DNA from: Candidatus Bathyarchaeota archaeon
Lineage (GTDB): Archaea; Thermoproteota; Bathyarchaeia; Bathyarchaeales; Bathyarchaeaceae
DNA length: 5,399 nucleotides
Assembly (NCBI GenBank): GCA_023136395.1
Contig: JAGLRI010000096.1
Location: forward strand, 1 to 5,399
Direction of reading: 5' to 3'
How positions within the stretch are numbered: position 1 is the first letter of the stretch; each line of letters opens with the position of its first letter. Positions 1 to 5,399 of the stretch are shown one piece after another. The notes beneath the pieces were generated by a model that was not told the origin of the DNA, ran no database searches, and saw only the letters and a program-made list of their open reading frames with translations. A program made the translations under genes and the position numbers.

Positions 1-134
1 CGCATTAACCAGGACCAAATCCAGAGGAAGACCATCTTCTCGTAGCGTTCCCAGCTTTCCTTTATCAGTTTCTCGTCACCTAATATTTTTAGTATTTCCT
101 TCCTCTTTTTCTTCCAAGGCGTGTAGATGGACAC
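1..134 (-). CDS. N-terminal part of an unrecognised protein, cut by the left edge
   Basis: The frame opens at a GTG (132-134) and stays open for 44 codons to the window edge, so the C-terminus is missing. The start is chosen because a full AGGAGG (144-149) lies 9 bases ahead of it and no other start codon fits that site. The peptide begins MSIYTPWKKKRKEILKILGD. A Lys/Arg-rich first stretch (residues 8-33) is followed by an aromatic, Trp-rich stretch at residues 35-44 that could enter a membrane helix or a hydrophobic core. It starts 6 bases after the stop of the UroD-like gene, so both should share one transcript, and it may act with that protein. I do not recognise the family. A corrinoid-linked or accessory protein is possible from context only. 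Confidence 0.6.
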   Translation of the reverse strand, partial: MSIYTPWKKKRKEILKILGDEKLIKESWERYEKMVFLWIWSWLM

Positions 135-140
135 TTTAAC

Positions 141-1358
141 TTACCTCCTGTAGACCCCGTATTTAGCTGTAAACCGAGTCATGGCAACGACGTTTTCTAG
201 TTTTGCACCATCAGGGATGCCTACCGCACCATCCATAAAGAATCCGCCTCCTTCACCCACTATGTCAATGAGCTTCTTACAATACTCCTCAACTTGTCGG
301 GGAGTACCTAATTCCAGTAGCGTGGCTGGCACATTTCCCTGCAAGCATACATTATCTCCTACAAGCTCTTTTGCTTTGAATATGTCTGCGAGGTCAATGT
401 GAAGAACGACCTTTCCCTTCGGAACTTCTCTCCAGAATTTCATGTTCATTGTCCAATCTCCCTCTGCAAATGGACGACAGATGAAGCCGTCTGCGGCTAG
501 TCGATGGATTACCTCCTTCAGAGTCGGCCAGTAGAATGTTTCAAACTGCTTCATGGACATAAAAGGTACACATCCGCGGTGGAGAGGCATGAAGACCTGC
601 GGTTTCAATCCATTACGAGCCGATTCGTCCTTACCGCGTAAGGTGTGCGGTAGCTCTGCATACATTACGCAGTAGGGCACCAACGCCTCGCAAGCCTCTA
701 CGACTTTTTCAGGCCGTCTATACAAGTCTAAGCTCAATTCACGCATGCCCCTTAAGGTGTCGGAGAGGACGTCGAAAGGAGCCTTAGTCATACCACCTCC
801 AGCTATGGGCATGCCGAAATCTTCTTCCCATTTTTTGAGTTTTTCATCCCAAAAAGCGCTATGGTCGATGTTAGCGAAGATTCCCTTCATCATCGCTATT
901 TTTGCACGTGTTGGACCCTTCTCCCACTCCTCCTTGAAGATTCGAGGAAAATATTTAGTTACCAAGAACTCTGTAGGATTTTCTATCAAGAGGTCGTATT
1001 CCTCCACTTCCATATGACACTCTTCAACAAATTGGAAGGATACGTCAGGTGATAATTCTCTTCCAGGTAGTTTGTATAAGACCTGACCGGTTGCATCAAA
1101 GGCTGGTGCCGGCCATATAACTAAGGCTCCAATTGAATCCCACTCTGGGAAGGCTTCCATTAATTTTTCAACTATCTCTGCATGTTTCGCATAGTTGTAC
1201 ATCAGCTCTTGGACGGTAACACCTCCGTAACGGGCCACAAAACCCGGGGTGCCGCTTACACTCGGTTCGATGGGTACGCGGTCAGGTGTTTTGAGATTGA
1301 TTGCTGCGGTTAAGCGTACCACTCTCTCTTTGTATAGTTCTTCCGGACTCTTCTTCAT
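141..1358 (-). CDS. Uroporphyrinogen decarboxylase-fold protein (UroD/MtaA-like methyltransferase family)
   Basis: 405 residues if started at the ATG 1356-1358, which has AGGAG 7 bases ahead (1366-1370). An in-frame GTG at 1376 would add six residues, but its purine run AAGGA touches the start codon, so ATG is preferred. The length and order of blocks fit the UroD/MtaA TIM barrel (Pfam PF01208): an N-terminal ERVVRLTAAINLKTPDRVPI block (residues 11-30), a central QVFMPLHRGC block with FETFYWPTLKEVI (254-284), then VVLHIDLADIFKAKE (317-331), CLQGNVPATLL (338-348) and a C-terminal GIPDGAKLENVVAMT block (380-394). Characterised relatives either decarboxylate uroporphyrinogen or move methyl groups between corrinoid proteins and thiols using zinc held by His-X-Cys and a later Cys. 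Here the first motif reads His320-Ile-Asp322, and the region of the later Cys reads DGAVGIP (376-382). Ordinary MtaA-type zinc chemistry is therefore doubtful, and HemE function is unlikely. The protein is probably cytosolic; its substrate is unknown. Confidence 0.85.
   Translation of the reverse strand: MKKSPEELYKERVVRLTAAINLKTPDRVPIEPSVSGTPGFVARYGGVTVQELMYNYAKHAEIVEKLMEAFPEWDSIGALVIWPAPAFDATGQVLYKLPGRELSPDVSFQFVEECHMEVEEYDLLIENPTEFLVTKYFPRIFKEEWEKGPTRAKIAMMKGIFANIDHSAFWDEKLKKWEEDFGMPIAGGGMTKAPFDVLSDTLRGMRELSLDLYRRPEKVVEACEALVPYCVMYAELPHTLRGKDESARNGLKPQVFMPLHRGCVPFMSMKQFETFYWPTLKEVIHRLAADGFICRPFAEGDWTMNMKFWREVPKGKVVLHIDLADIFKAKELVGDNVCLQGNVPATLLELGTPRQVEEYCKKLIDIVGEGGGFFMDGAVGIPDGAKLENVVAMTRFTAKYGVYRR
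144..149 (-). promoter_or_regulatory. Ribosome-binding site built from the last two codons of the upstream gene
   Basis: On the minus strand AGGAGG encodes the final Arg-Arg of the UroD-like protein, directly ahead of its TAA (141-143). It sits 9 bases before the GTG of the next gene. A site used both as coding sequence and as SD favours translational coupling of the two genes. Confidence 0.7.
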
Positions 1359-1404
1359 TTTTAAGCTCCTATTCACTCCTTACACGCGCGTCCGTATTCC
1401 TCAC

Positions 1405-1415
1405 TTATTAAAATG
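1405..1415 (-). promoter_or_regulatory. Candidate TATA box for the UroD-like gene
   Basis: The minus strand reads CATTTTAATAA here, about 50 bases ahead of the ATG at 1358. An archaeal start of transcription some 25 bases downstream would give a leader of roughly 25 bases containing the AGGAG. A second AT-rich stretch at 1428-1440 is an alternative. This is a sequence-pattern call only. Confidence 0.35.
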
Positions 1416-1477
1416 TCATTGAAACTTCTTAAAAATACTGTTAAAATAATCTTTTTTTGCATGCATGTACTTTAGAT

Positions 1478-1881
1478 TTAAGAATATTTGTGAATTAGTT
1501 GTTCAAGGGCATCTTTCCATTCACGTAAGTGATTAATAAGCCACGCTGCGGAATCATTCTGATTCTCCTCATTCTTAAAATACACTTTTAACAACTTTTT
1601 GAATCGGGTTTTTGTGAGGTGTGAGGTAGGTGTGTCTATTCTCTGAATGGAATTTATCGGAATGTGTAATATTTTTTGGGACTCCACATTTCAAAGTATA
1701 ATTCCTTTTCTGTAAGCACTAACACTCCATTCCCACGTACTTGTCCCAATCCGAGAGATTCTTGCCCGAAAAAGTTTGCACTTCCAAAAGCCCCTAACAC
1801 TGTTTCATCTTTAAATTTCTCCATCACTTCGTTAATTCGGTGTTCAAACCTCTTACCGATTCGTTCAGAGAACTTTTTCAA
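1478..1881 (-). CDS. Small PH/GRAM-like protein, frame broken by a one-base shift
   Basis: Two overlapping ORFs, 1654-1881 (75 codons) and 1478-1687 (69 codons), make one continuous protein of about 134 residues if the frame slips back one base in the A6 run at 1672-1677. The joint reads MWSPKK-ILHIPINSI. The product has a basic, helical N-terminus (residues 1-28), then FFGQESLGLGQVRGNGVLVLTEKELYF (37-63), then strands ILHIPINSIQRIDTP and RFKKLLKVYF, and ends with a helix containing DSAAWLINHLREWKDALEQL. The GNG-VLVLTEKELYF / IPINSI-I pattern and closing helix resemble PH/GRAM-type small domains, usually adaptor or membrane-binding modules. The family call is from pattern memory, and no function can be assigned. 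The start is TTG (1879-1881), with an in-frame TAG four codons upstream and only a weak SD; Met20 is an alternative. Both halves look conserved, so the break is either recent, a sequence error, or a recoding site. Confidence 0.6.
1672..1677 (-). other. A6 tract at the frame break of the PH-like gene
   Basis: On the minus strand CCC AAA AAA TAT is read in the first frame and ends at a TAA after six more codons. Re-reading one A gives ATA TTA CAC and enters the second frame (-1 shift). One extra A would have the same effect in the DNA. A P-site lysine tRNA could re-pair perfectly on the A run, so slippage is possible, but an indel error is at least as likely. Confidence 0.6.
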
Positions 1882-1915
1882 GCCTAAGACCTACAATTTG
1901 TTTGGTTGATATAGG

Positions 1916-1924
1916 ATAAAAATA
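1916..1924 (-). promoter_or_regulatory. Candidate TATA box for the PH-like gene
   Basis: The minus strand reads TATTTTTAT, preceded by a purine-rich stretch (CAAAG) that could act as a BRE. It lies 35-43 bases ahead of the TTG at 1881, which would leave a leader of only about 10-15 bases. That fits the weak SD of this gene. Confidence 0.35.
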
Positions 1925-2087
1925 CTTTGACTCTCAGAGATTATCAAACCGTTCTGAATTAATCTCAACAATATGCATGTATGAATTGAAGTTTTGAAAA
2001 CTCCCTGGAATAAGATATGAATAGATATAAAAAAAAGGTGGTTAATTTTTACATACTCTCCTATTAGATGTGTTAAGTGGTTTCAGG

Positions 2088-2094
2088 AAAAAAA
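2088..2094 (-). terminator. T7 tract behind the 42-residue ORF
   Basis: The minus strand has seven T in a row, 24 bases past the TGA at 2118. A T-run alone is the usual archaeal termination signal. A second T8 run follows at 2029-2036. Confidence 0.35.
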
Positions 2095-2117
2095 CTGGTA
2101 ATGAAGAGAGAATTTAC

Positions 2118-2246
2118 TCAAACAGGTACTTGATCAACGGGTACACCACATAAACACCGTATAATGCTTATCATACACCAAGCAAGCTTATCCCATCTGA
2201 TACAAAATAAGAAACTAATTAGGCGGTCCAGTAAATAACTAAGCAT
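2118..2246 (-). CDS. Candidate small protein of 42 residues
   Basis: The minus-strand ORF starts at ATG 2244-2246 and ends at TGA 2118-2120. Its start carries GGAGGTG (2254-2260) with a 7-base spacer, the best SD match in the window. A TATA-like TATTTAAAAAT lies 43-53 bases upstream, and a T7 run lies 24 bases past the stop. The product starts MLSYLLDRLISFLFCIRWDK and continues with a second hydrophobic patch (residues 20-35). It has four cysteines (15, 24, 31, 33), and Cys31/Cys33 form a C-L-C pair. Such a composition could suit a tiny membrane-associated protein. I know no family for it. The alternative is a chance frame behind a chance SD in AT-rich DNA. Confidence 0.4.
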   Translation of the reverse strand: MLSYLLDRLISFLFCIRWDKLAWCMISIIRCLCGVPVDQVPV

Positions 2247-2288
2247 ATATTTTCACCTCCATTTCTGCGATTTATGCTTCTATGGATA

Positions 2289-2299
2289 ATTTTTAAATA
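2289..2299 (-). promoter_or_regulatory. Candidate TATA box for the 42-residue ORF
   Basis: TATTTAAAAAT on the minus strand, about 50 bases ahead of the ATG at 2246. A start of transcription near 2267 would leave a leader of about 20 bases containing the GGAGGTG. The region is AT-rich, so a chance match is possible. Confidence 0.35.
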
Positions 2300-2427
2300 A
2301 TAAAATTATGAAATGAAATTCTATTGGTTTCTAATATTAAAAATTAATAACCGATAGGTACTACCATTCATGCGAGCTTTATACGTAATTAATTTAGGTA
2401 TAGATTTGGGTTTGATTCTGAAAAACT

Positions 2428-2436
2428 CTTTAATAC
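2428..2436 (+). promoter_or_regulatory. Candidate TATA box of the ABC transporter operon
   Basis: CTTTAATAC, preceded by the purine-rich GAAAAAC at 2420-2426 as a possible BRE. Transcription would start near 2460, giving a leader of about 85-90 bases before the permease and about 20 bases before the 18-codon ORF at 2480. TTTATA at 2378-2383 is a second candidate further upstream. Confidence 0.4.
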
Positions 2437-2479
2437 TCCTCATTTCAATAGAAAAGAAAAACAAAAAAAGGTTTGAAAA

Positions 2480-2536
2480 ATGGGTAGAAAAAGTAAAGCC
2501 GTGACCCTGTTATCATTAGTAACTGCATGCATGTAG
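2480..2536 (+). CDS. 18-codon ORF resembling a lipoprotein signal peptide
   Basis: ATG 2480-2482 to TAG 2534-2536, preceded by AAAGGT (2467-2472) at a 7-base spacing. The peptide MGRKSKAVTLLSLVTACM has a basic N-region, a short hydrophobic core and V-T-A-C, which fits a lipobox before a cysteine, and then stops one residue later. The stop codon abuts the permease SD, so it could act as a leader peptide coupling translation to the transporter. It could instead be the surviving start of a lost secreted or lipoprotein gene, since archaeal MacB-like pairs are often preceded by one. It is too short to exclude chance. Confidence 0.25.
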   Translation: MGRKSKAVTLLSLVTACM

Positions 2537-2547
2537 GGGATTGAAAT

Positions 2548-3768
2548 ATGTCTGCATTGAACATGGCGTTAAAGAGTTTGGGTAGAAGAAAGCTCAGGAC
2601 TGCCTTGACAGTGTCCGGTATAGTTGTTGGAATAGCTATGACCCTTGTCTTCCTCTCTCTCGTAGCTGGAATGGATATTCAGGCAGCTCAGATGGTTCGA
2701 GCTATAGGAGGAGCTGACATAACCGTCGTTAATGCGACTAGGATGACGAGGCAACAATTCCAACAGGGCATAATCAATACTCTAGATGAGTCTCTGGTAA
2801 CTATCATAGAGGGGGTGAATGGTGTTTATGATACCTCATTACAGCTTTCCCTTAGAATGTTTGTAAACAGTACGGGAGTACCCATCAATGGCATTGACCC
2901 ATCAACCTATTCTGTAGTAACGGGAGGCTTGAATGTTATTAACGGTTCTTCTTTGTCTGAGGGTTCTGAAAAAGAGGTTGTGCTTGGAAAAATTTTTGCA
3001 GACTCTTTGAATGCAACTATTGGCGGTAACGTAATTGTCAGTTCTGCCCAGCAAGACGGTGAATCGTATGAGATTATCGGAATCTACGAGACCGGCATTG
3101 CTTTACAAGATAGAGGTTGTTACATTACTCTAGATGAAGTCCAAAACATGTCAAACAAGGAAAATCTCATCACAGCTATACTAGTGAAGTGTGTAGACCC
3201 GAACGAGGTTCCTACTATTCGTGAAACGATTGCCAGTTTATTACCGGACGCAAGAATTGTTTCTCCAAGCGCTGCCATTCAACAAGTATCGAACTTGCTG
3301 AATACAGTGCGTATGTTCCTCTTCTCTATAGGTCTCATAGCTCTCATGGCTGGTGGTTTCGGTGTCATAAACACCATGATAACTTCGATATCAGAAAGAA
3401 CGAGGGAAATAGGAACCCTAAAAGCCATAGGAGCAAAAGACCAGCAGATCCTGAAGATATTCATGTCCGAAGCTCTTCTGCTCGGATTGATCGGCGGAGG
3501 AGTAGGAGTCTCTATCGGAATTATCTTTTCCATACTCTTCCCAATGTTTTCAGGAGGTCTGTCTGGACTCACTATTCCCGGAATAGGGGGTCGTCTCCCC
3601 GGTGGAGGCTCGGGATTCCCAGGGGGTGTTTCCATATCACCAGCGATTCTTCCATCGAACATTCTCCTGTGCTTCTCTTTGGGTATCGTTGTTGGAGTAT
3701 TAGCTGGTTTTTATCCCGCGTGGCGTGCAGCGAGAATGAGACCTGTGGAGGCGCTGAGACATGTCTGA
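2548..3768 (+). CDS. MacB/FtsX-family ABC transporter permease
   Basis: 406 residues, starting at ATG 2548 behind AGGGGA (2535-2540) with a 7-base spacer. The order is that of a four-helix type VII ABC (MacB-like) permease: amphipathic start LKSLGRRKLRTAL, TM1 at about 18-41, a large extracytoplasmic core at about 44-250 (MacB_PCD type), TM2 at about 252-280, TM3 at about 308-333, TM4 at about 371-391. The conserved cytoplasmic loop SERTREIGTLKAIGAK (282-297), which contacts the ATPase, and the ending YPAWRAARMRPVEAL (389-403) are both present. Family members use mechanical motion to act on substrates at the outer face, such as lipoproteins, peptides or cell-wall factors. The substrate here is unknown. 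A Gly/Pro-rich stretch (336-362) lies in the outer loop between TM3 and TM4. Five N-X-S/T sequons (N63, N107, N132, N155, N200) fall in the outer core, which would suit archaeal N-glycosylation. The gene overlaps the ATPase gene by 8 bases. Confidence 0.93.
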   Translation: MSALNMALKSLGRRKLRTALTVSGIVVGIAMTLVFLSLVAGMDIQAAQMVRAIGGADITVVNATRMTRQQFQQGIINTLDESLVTIIEGVNGVYDTSLQLSLRMFVNSTGVPINGIDPSTYSVVTGGLNVINGSSLSEGSEKEVVLGKIFADSLNATIGGNVIVSSAQQDGESYEIIGIYETGIALQDRGCYITLDEVQNMSNKENLITAILVKCVDPNEVPTIRETIASLLPDARIVSPSAAIQQVSNLLNTVRMFLFSIGLIALMAGGFGVINTMITSISERTREIGTLKAIGAKDQQILKIFMSEALLLGLIGGGVGVSIGIIFSILFPMFSGGLSGLTIPGIGGRLPGGGSGFPGGVSISPAILPSNILLCFSLGIVVGVLAGFYPAWRAARMRPVEALRHV

Positions 3769-4450
3769 AACAATAGTTCAAACTAATAAATTAGTCAAGA
3801 AGTACAGAAGAGGTAAAATCGAGATCTATGCTTTGAACGGCGTTGACTTCGAGGCTTTGAGAGGAGAAATTGTGGGCGTCGTGGGTCCATCCGGATCAGG
3901 GAAGACGACTCTCCTTAACATGATAGGTGGCTTGGACAAACCGACCGGGGGAACAGTTGTAGTGGATGGCAGAGACCTCACGAAACTCGACGCAGGAGAA
4001 TTAGCAGACTTTAGGCTGAAGAAGATAGGATTCATCTTCCAATTCTATAACCTGCTTCCAATCTACACGGCTTTGGAGAATGTTGAGGTACCCCTGAGCT
4101 TTGCAAAGGTTCCAAAAGAAGAGAGGGAGGAAAGAGCCTTCGAGCTACTCCGACTAGTTGGATTGGAAACAAGAGTAGACCACAAACCTGACGAGTTGAG
4201 TGGCGGAGAACAGCAAAGAGTTGCCATAGCCCGGGCTCTGGCGAATCGTCCTTCAATCATATTAGCCGATGAACCAACAGGAGACTTAGACTCCGAATCA
4301 GCCATAAGCCTCATGAAGCTCATAAGAAAGTTAAAAGAACAACACAATCAAACCTTCATAAATGTAACGCACGATCCCCTCGTGGTTCAAGAATGCACCA
4401 AGGTTTACACCATCAGAGACGGAAGGATCCAACTAAACGAGAAGACATAA
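3761..4450 (+). CDS. LolD/MacB-type ABC transporter ATP-binding protein
   Basis: 229 residues, the normal length for a stand-alone ATPase of this family. All nucleotide-binding motifs are intact: Walker A GPSGSGKTT (42-50), Q-loop Gln94 in FIFQFYNLLP, signature LSGGEQQR (146-153), Walker B IILADEP (166-172, catalytic Glu171), D-loop GDLD (174-177) and switch His204 in VTHDP. The FQFYNLLP and ADEPTGDLD wording is characteristic of the LolD/MacB/FtsE group. It should dimerise on the cytoplasmic side and drive the permease encoded just upstream. ATG 3761 lies inside the end of the permease gene (overlap ATGTCTGA), with GGAGG at 3747-3751 nine bases ahead, so translation is coupled. No periplasmic adaptor of MacA type follows; the next gene runs the other way. 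Confidence 0.95.
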   Translation: MSETIVQTNKLVKKYRRGKIEIYALNGVDFEALRGEIVGVVGPSGSGKTTLLNMIGGLDKPTGGTVVVDGRDLTKLDAGELADFRLKKIGFIFQFYNLLPIYTALENVEVPLSFAKVPKEEREERAFELLRLVGLETRVDHKPDELSGGEQQRVAIARALANRPSIILADEPTGDLDSESAISLMKLIRKLKEQHNQTFINVTHDPLVVQECTKVYTIRDGRIQLNEKT

Positions 4451-4480
4451 AAAAAATTGCACGCGCATTAGTTAGTGCGT
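4449..4480 (-). terminator. Candidate terminator of the DUF763 gene
   Basis: On the minus strand a weak hairpin, CGCA-8 nt-TGCG (4464-4479), overlaps the DUF763 stop and is followed within ten bases by T8 (4449-4456). The T run overlaps the stop codon of the ATPase on the other strand. The stem is only four base pairs, so the T tract itself is the more credible archaeal signal. No comparable T run exists on the plus strand for the ABC operon. Confidence 0.4.
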
Positions 4481-5399
4481 ACTGAAGGCACAAATCTTCT
4501 AAGCCTTTGAAGCGATTCTAACCGTTTCTTATTTCCCACGTTTGCGTTTTCAATGGCTTCCTTCAATACTCGGATCGAGTCGTCCATCGCCTTTCTGTCA
4601 ACGGGGAAGGGTACACCATCCTTTCCCCCGTAAGCAAAGGAGTATTTGACGGGATCCTTCCAACTCGGTTTTTCACAATATATTAATTCAGAGATCAATG
4701 CAAGTCCCCTCACTGTAGCGGGTCCTACTCCTCTTATGCTAAGAAGCTCCTCAAAATCTCTAGGTTGAAACTCGTATGCCTGCTTCAAAGCTTTCCAGTT
4801 AATCACAGAGGGCATGAAGAGATAATCGGTTACTGGCTCAGTCCAGGGCCCATTGGAGAAGCGAGGTAACCACTCTTCCAATGAACTCTGATATGATGGC
4901 TGGATTGACCTCAACATGCCTGCAATCTTTTTTGGAGGTTCTTTAGCGATGTCAACTGACACTTTCCTACAACCCTCACTTTCTCGAGCCGTCATATTCA
5001 AAGCAGCTGTTTTCACTCTGTCACCCAATATTGCCGTGTGCGGCTCGACAACAAAAGTCTCCACCTTCTCGGATAACCAATGATATCTACGCGCACTCTT
5101 CTCTTTAGCACTCATACCTTGTTGGATCACAGCCCAATTGCCATCTTCCGTCAGGAAGAATACATGATGGTAAAGGGAGTATCCATCTTGAACCGCAGCG
5201 TTGTCTACCTTAGCACTCATTTTACTTGAACGTTTCAAAACGTCAATTTTCTTGCTAGAAAACCCAAAATCCTCACCCACGGCAGCTATCTCTGAAGGCG
5301 TCTTCAAAGAAGCCTTCCCTTTTCCTCCACACACCGCAAGCCCAAACTCTTCACGATTAATGGCCTCTTTTAGGACACCCGTCAATACAGTTGTTACAC
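4468..5399 (-). CDS. DUF763 family protein, N-terminus cut by the right edge
   Basis: The frame is open through the window edge. The TTG at 5385 is internal, because the residues before it (VTTV) continue the conserved VTT-V-TG-LKEA block of this family. From memory of family length, roughly 70-80 residues are missing. Visible parts, numbered from that TTG: YHHVFFLTEDGNWAVIQQGM (72-91), ARRYHWLSE (98-106), VVEPHTAILG (112-121), CRKVSVDIAKE (139-149), a helix-hairpin-helix FEELLSIRGVGPATVRGLAL (211-230), and the signature YSFAYGGKDGVPFPVDRKAMDDSI (248-271). DUF763 (PF05559) has no established function. The helix-hairpin-helix suggests binding to DNA or another nucleic acid, an inference only. 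It ends at TAA 4468-4470, convergent with the ABC operon and 17 bases from it, and nothing suggests a functional link between them. Confidence 0.92.
   Translation of the reverse strand, partial: VTTVLTGVLKEAINREEFGLAVCGGKGKASLKTPSEIAAVGEDFGFSSKKIDVLKRSSKMSAKVDNAAVQDGYSLYHHVFFLTEDGNWAVIQQGMSAKEKSARRYHWLSEKVETFVVEPHTAILGDRVKTAALNMTARESEGCRKVSVDIAKEPPKKIAGMLRSIQPSYQSSLEEWLPRFSNGPWTEPVTDYLFMPSVINWKALKQAYEFQPRDFEELLSIRGVGPATVRGLALISELIYCEKPSWKDPVKYSFAYGGKDGVPFPVDRKAMDDSIRVLKEAIENANVGNKKRLESLQRLRRFVPSVRTN

Larger units (their letters stand above)
1882..2547. other. AT-rich spacer of 666 bases between the left block and the ABC operon
   Basis: No ORF here is of ordinary gene length, and I see no tRNA or rRNA-like fold. 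Base composition is clearly more AT-rich than the flanking genes. What it holds: candidate promoters in both directions, a 42-codon minus-strand ORF with a strong SD, an 18-codon signal-peptide-like plus-strand ORF, A/T homopolymer runs (2029-2036 and 2088-2094), and a near-perfect palindrome AGTTTT-G-AAAACT at 1990-2002. Several other 40-codon frames have no SD and are treated as chance. Confidence 0.6.

Noticed and set aside
1374..1376. GTG as the start of the UroD-like gene
   Set aside because: The only SD-like sequence (AAGGA) touches the codon with no spacer, while the ATG at 1358 has AGGAG at 7 bases.
2017..2067. Plus-strand 16-codon ORF (MNRYKKKVVNFYILSY)
   Set aside because: It has no proper SD and runs through the A8 tract. 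It is too short to support.
2125..2144. GTAC-flanked TTGATCAA palindrome
   Set aside because: It lies inside the 42-codon ORF and its flanks are not symmetric. Eight-base palindromes are common by chance.
2321..2443. Minus-strand ORF of 40 codons (starts MRSIKEFFRIKPKSIPKLIT)
   Set aside because: There is no SD before its ATG and no recognisable family. It lies opposite the previous frame, so it is probably chance.
2370..2504. Plus-strand ORF of 44 codons (starts MRALYVINLGIDLGLILKNS, then a Lys-rich tail)
   Set aside because: It looks like a tiny membrane protein, but only AGGT lies upstream at a poor spacing. It overlaps the likely operon TATA box, and such compositions arise by chance in AT-rich DNA.
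3279..3662. Minus-strand 127-codon frame inside the permease gene
   Set aside because: It is a shadow of the Gly-rich and helical coding sequence on the other strand, with Pro-rich composition and no SD or family match.
5383..5385. TTG as the start of the DUF763 gene
   Set aside because: The frame continues upstream to the window edge with residues matching the family, so this is an internal leucine codon and the gene is partial.

Overview
The window looks like a fragment of an archaeal chromosome, probably from an uncultivated anaerobic lineage of the Bathyarchaeia type. This is an inference. It rests on TATA-like boxes 25-45 bases ahead of starts, T-tract ends, strong Shine-Dalgarno sites, a DUF763 protein (a mainly archaeal family), and a UroD/MtaA-fold protein resembling those expanded in such archaea. 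No rRNA, tRNA, CRISPR array or insertion sequence was seen.

Left block, minus strand (1-1881). From upstream to downstream it holds three genes. The first is a small PH/GRAM-like protein whose frame is broken by one base in an A6 tract (1478-1881). The second is a uroporphyrinogen-decarboxylase-fold protein lacking the usual zinc cysteines (141-1358). The third is the first 44 codons of an unrecognised protein that runs off the left edge (3-134). Its ribosome-binding site is the last two codons of the UroD-like gene, so those two genes are very likely translationally coupled.

Middle (1882-2547) is an AT-rich spacer of 666 bases with no gene of normal length. It holds a 42-codon minus-strand ORF with a near-perfect SD, a TATA-like box and a T-tract behind it (2118-2246). 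It also holds the promoter and 5' region of the ABC operon, including an 18-codon ORF shaped like a lipoprotein signal peptide that stops just before the permease gene.

Right block. A two-gene plus-strand operon encodes a MacB/FtsX-type permease (2548-3768) and a LolD/MacB-type ATPase (3761-4450), overlapping by 8 bases. Together they should form an ABC transporter acting on a substrate outside the membrane or on the lipid phase. No adaptor or substrate protein is encoded in the window. Converging on it from the right, 17 bases away, is a DUF763 protein (4468 to the right edge) whose N-terminus lies outside the window.

I see no convincing new multi-gene system. The items most worth checking are the frameshifted PH-like gene, the 42-codon ORF, the signal-peptide-like mini-ORF ahead of the transporter, and the modified metal site of the UroD-like protein.
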